From NCBI GenBank assembly GCA_018333895.1, contig JAGXSJ010000087.1, positions 1-34,569 on the forward strand: a DNA stretch of 34,569 nt. Reading direction: 5' to 3'. The translations under genes and the position numbers were made by a program. Origin of the DNA: Truepera sp. GTDB taxonomy: Bacteria > Deinococcota > Deinococci > Deinococcales > Trueperaceae. The notes beneath the pieces are model-generated. The model saw nothing but the letters and a program-made list of their open reading frames with translations, did no database searches and had not been told where the DNA came from. Positions 32,724 to 34,569 of the stretch are shown here, piece by piece. Positions within the stretch are counted from its first letter, which is position 1. Each line of letters opens with the position of its first letter.

Positions 32724-33844
32724 AAGCCCGAGTGTGCGTGGCCTTCGGCACTCGCCCGGAGGCTTCCAAAATGGCGCCGGTGATCAAGGCGCTGCAACAC
32801 CAGGGCAGCGTGACACCACTGGTACTGGTTACCGGACAACACCGCGAGCAGCTCGATATGATGCTTAAGCTCTTTGCCATCACGCCGGATGCCGACCTAG
32901 CAGTGATGACCGAGCGGCAGACGCTCCCCGAGCTGTTAGGCCGCTTGGTGCCGCACGCTGCCGCCGCCTTGCGCAAACTTAAGCCTGATTACGTGCTGGT
33001 GCACGGCGACACCATGAGCGCCTTTGCCGTGGCGCTGGCGGCATTTTTTGAGCAGCTTCCAGTAGCCCACGTCGAGGCTGGCTTGCGCTCCTTCAGCCTG
33101 GCCGAGCCTTTTCCAGAAGAGGCTAACCGCCGCCTCATCGACGTGCTGACCGACCTCGATCTGCCACCGACCCCGCTGGCCAAGGCCAACTTGCTCCGTG
33201 AGGGGAAGCACCCGGCGCGCATGGTGGTCACCGGGAACACGGCCGTGGACGCCGTGCGAGAGATCGCCCGGCACGCCGCCTTACCGAGCCATCTCCCCCC
33301 CGGACCCTACGTGACCGTGACCATGCACCGGCGCGAAAACCTGCCGGTCATGCGCGGCCTGGCCGAAGTGCTGGCAGCCGAAGCCCGGGCCCACCCGGAG
33401 CTGACCTTCGTCTATCCGGTCCACCTCAACCCAGCGGTGCGCGAGGCGGTGTGGGGGGTCTTGGAGGACGTGCCAAACTTTATCTTGGCTGAGCCTTGGG
33501 ACTACGCCCCGCTGGTGGCGCTGATGCAGGCCTCAGAGTTGATCATTACCGATTCGGGAGGGATGCAGGAGGAAGGGGCGGCGCTCGGGGTGCCGGTGGC
33601 GGTGTTGCGCAATGTAACCGAGCGCCCTGAGGGGTTAGCAGCTGGCGTGCTCAGGCTGGCTGGTAACGAGCCAGAGCAGGCGAGGGCCGTGCTTGCCGAA
33701 CTGCTCTCAGACGCCACCTTGCGCGCCAGTATGCGCCAGCGCCCCAACCCCTACGGTGACGGCCGGGCCGGCGAGCGGGTGGCGCAGGCGGTGGCCTGGC
33801 GGCTGGGCTTGGCAGCGCGGCCCCCCGACTGGCTCCCTAGCTGA
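32720..33844 (+). CDS. wecB: UDP-N-acetylglucosamine 2-epimerase (non-hydrolysing)
   Basis: This 374-residue enzyme converts UDP-GlcNAc to UDP-ManNAc. Signatures are [88 protein letters not shown] and [21 protein letters not shown] 32720 is chosen: it shares TTGA with the stop of the transferase and gives the normal N-terminus [15 protein letters not shown] at 32732 is the alternative. The longer open frame from 32567 lies inside the neighbour. The segment [14 protein letters not shown] is slightly unusual but the catalytic residues are present. The 3' end overlaps the minus-strand zinc-ribbon gene by eight bases. Confidence 0.94.
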   Translation: MKARVCVAFGTRPEASKMAPVIKALQHQGSVTPLVLVTGQHREQLDMMLKLFAITPDADLAVMTERQTLPELLGRLVPHAAAALRKLKPDYVLVHGDTMSAFAVALAAFFEQLPVAHVEAGLRSFSLAEPFPEEANRRLIDVLTDLDLPPTPLAKANLLREGKHPARMVVTGNTAVDAVREIARHAALPSHLPPGPYVTVTMHRRENLPVMRGLAEVLAAEARAHPELTFVYPVHLNPAVREAVWGVLEDVPNFILAEPWDYAPLVALMQASELIITDSGGMQEEGAALGVPVAVLRNVTERPEGLAAGVLRLAGNEPEQARAVLAELLSDATLRASMRQRPNPYGDGRAGERVAQAVAWRLGLAARPPDWLPS

Positions 33845-34070
33845 TCGGCACTTCGCTAAACATCCCGTGCCAGCCGCACTGCTGACAGCTTACCCGGCTG
33901 GCCTCATCCCACTCGGCGTCACTAAGGCGCTCGCTAACTACGCGCAGGCTGTTCTCGCTCAGGTCGAACACGATGCCATGCGTCAGTTCAGCCTGGCAGC
34001 ACACATCTAGGGTGTAACTGCCACAGACGGGACAGAGCGACTGTAAGTGGGAGCGGTCGGTGGTGGCCAC
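33837..34070 (-). CDS. Small zinc-ribbon-like protein
   Basis: This 77-residue protein has CPVCG (about 13-17) and CQQCGW (about 62-67), a likely zinc ribbon formed by two CxxC pairs, plus a CC pair between them. No enzyme motif is present. The GTG start at 34070 has TATAAC seven bases upstream, the leaderless pattern. It is convergent with the epimerase gene and stands alone. Function unknown; a DNA- or protein-binding role is a guess. Confidence 0.7.
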   Translation of the reverse strand: MATTDRSHLQSLCPVCGSYTLDVCCQAELTHGIVFDLSENSLRVVSERLSDAEWDEASRVSCQQCGWHGMFSEVPIS

Positions 34071-34077
34071 GTTCCAG

Positions 34078-34083
34078 GTTATA
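34078..34083 (-). promoter_or_regulatory. -10 element of the zinc-ribbon gene (leaderless type)
   Basis: TATAAC on the minus strand, seven bases before GTG 34070. The rest of 34084-34288 shows no gene I trust. Confidence 0.5.
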
Positions 34084-34288
34084 ACAGGGCAGCTCTTACA
34101 AAATCATTACAGCTGGTTTGATCCTGCGGGTGCTCGCAGGACTACCAATCGTCGTCCAGGGCGTCTTGGCAGCGATGATGCCGGCGCTTAGCCGACTCAG
34201 TATTTATGACAACTGCTGCAGGTGCCAGCACTACCCCCAACCCTAGCAAGAATGCGGATTTTCACGGCTTACCACCGGCAAGCTCTGC

Positions 34289-34294
34289 TATACT
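34289..34294 (+). promoter_or_regulatory. -10 element of the roadblock gene (leaderless type)
   Basis: TATACT followed by seven bases and ATG 34302; no Shine-Dalgarno. Confidence 0.6.
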
Positions 34295-34301
34295 CACGAC
34301 T

Positions 34302-34569
34302 ATGTTGGAGCCGTCGCTCGAGCTCTACGGAGACTCCTACAGCAAGGTAGACGCCCTGTTAAGCGAGCTACTGGCACGCAGCCACGCTCGCTACGCCATG
34401 ATTGTGGACCTCAAGGGGTTCGTGCTGATGCACGCCAGAGCCCTCTGGGCCCCTAGGCCGCCGTCACTCGATTCGCTGGCTACGCTGGTCGCTTCAAACT
34501 ATTCGGCCAACGAGGCCATCGCTAAGCTGCTGGGCGAGTCAGGCTTTAAGGAGATGGTCCAGCAAGGCT
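34302..34569 (+). CDS. Roadblock/LC7-domain protein, MglB-like (partial, C-terminus outside window)
   Basis: The 89 codons seen read SYSKVDALLSELLARSHARY, then AMIVDLKGFVLMHA, SLDSLATLVASNYSANEAIA and LLGESGFKEMVQQ. This is the roadblock/LC7 order: helix, central strands with a D.KG.V turn, and a second helix that contacts the partner. MglB proteins act as GTPase-activating partners of the small GTPase MglA, and mglAB pairs are common in Thermus and Deinococcus. An mglA may follow outside the window. The leaderless -10 TATACT lies seven bases before the ATG. Confidence 0.75.
   Translation, partial: MLEPSLELYGDSYSKVDALLSELLARSHARYAMIVDLKGFVLMHARALWAPRPPSLDSLATLVASNYSANEAIAKLLGESGFKEMVQQG

Noticed and set aside
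34142-34249. Minus-strand small ORF (about 35 codons) with a hydrophobic start and a basic, histidine-rich tail
   Set aside because: No ribosome binding site or -10 at the right place, only a TTG start, and no known family; could be chance.
1-34569. tRNA, rRNA, CRISPR arrays, integrase or transposase genes
   Set aside because: None could be recognised on either strand.

Overview
The window is a gene-dense bacterial chromosome segment of roughly 60% GC with short intergenic gaps and many GTG/TTG starts. No phage, plasmid, CRISPR or tRNA was seen. Several traits point to Deinococcota, perhaps a Truepera-like or uncultivated relative: many genes with a -10 hexamer 5-9 bases before the start codon (leaderless mRNAs, as known in Deinococcus), the futalosine menaquinone pathway, a two-piece glycine decarboxylase, a T-box on valS, and a roadblock/MglB-like gene at the right edge. 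The assignment is an inference; no marker gene proves it.

Layout. 1-2214: a degenerate protein-kinase-like protein (minus, cut by the edge) diverges from an Mrp/ApbC P-loop ATPase. 2301-2766: a BrnT/BrnA toxin-antitoxin pair. 2817-5702: a valine T-box leader and valS. 5689-8846 (minus): tatA, tatC, chorismate mutase-DAHP synthase and a multi-cluster ferredoxin. 8972-10823 (minus): a sugar isomerase and a Gfo/Idh/MocA oxidoreductase. 10899-11717: an unknown HEWGH protein. 11723-13739 (minus): mqnE-mqnA. 13790-16001: an anchored beta-barrel-like protein, a ferric-reductase-like flavocytochrome and a small membrane protein. 16009-18465 (minus): dihydrolipoyl dehydrogenase and a phosphotransacylase. 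18570-21098: lspA, prmC (minus), minD-minE. 21103-22128: a palindromic repeat, a 5'-truncated bioY and a hotdog thioesterase. 22217-26458 (minus): gcvT-gcvH-gcvPA-gcvPB. 26682-30782: a five-gene pyruvate/2-oxoacid:ferredoxin oxidoreductase operon. 30935-33844: upp, a WecA-like transferase and UDP-GlcNAc 2-epimerase. 33837-34569: a zinc-ribbon protein and the roadblock gene.

How the genes fit together. DAHP synthase feeds chorismate, which MqnA and MqnE use for menaquinone. The lipoamide dehydrogenase can serve the glycine cleavage system as its L protein. The ferredoxin oxidoreductase and phosphotransacylase handle acyl-CoA and low-potential electrons. WecA and the epimerase start surface polysaccharide synthesis, MinDE place the division site, and TatAC export folded redox proteins.

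The most unusual signals are: leaderless promoters on more than a dozen genes; a repeat whose arms start exactly at the TAG stop codons of three genes; a probable AUA start codon in the oxidoreductase gamma subunit; enrichment of CTTAAG across the window except in the oxidoreductase-upp-wecA block; a truncated bioY; and two enzymes lacking expected residues (the Mrp CxxC and the AroQ lysine).
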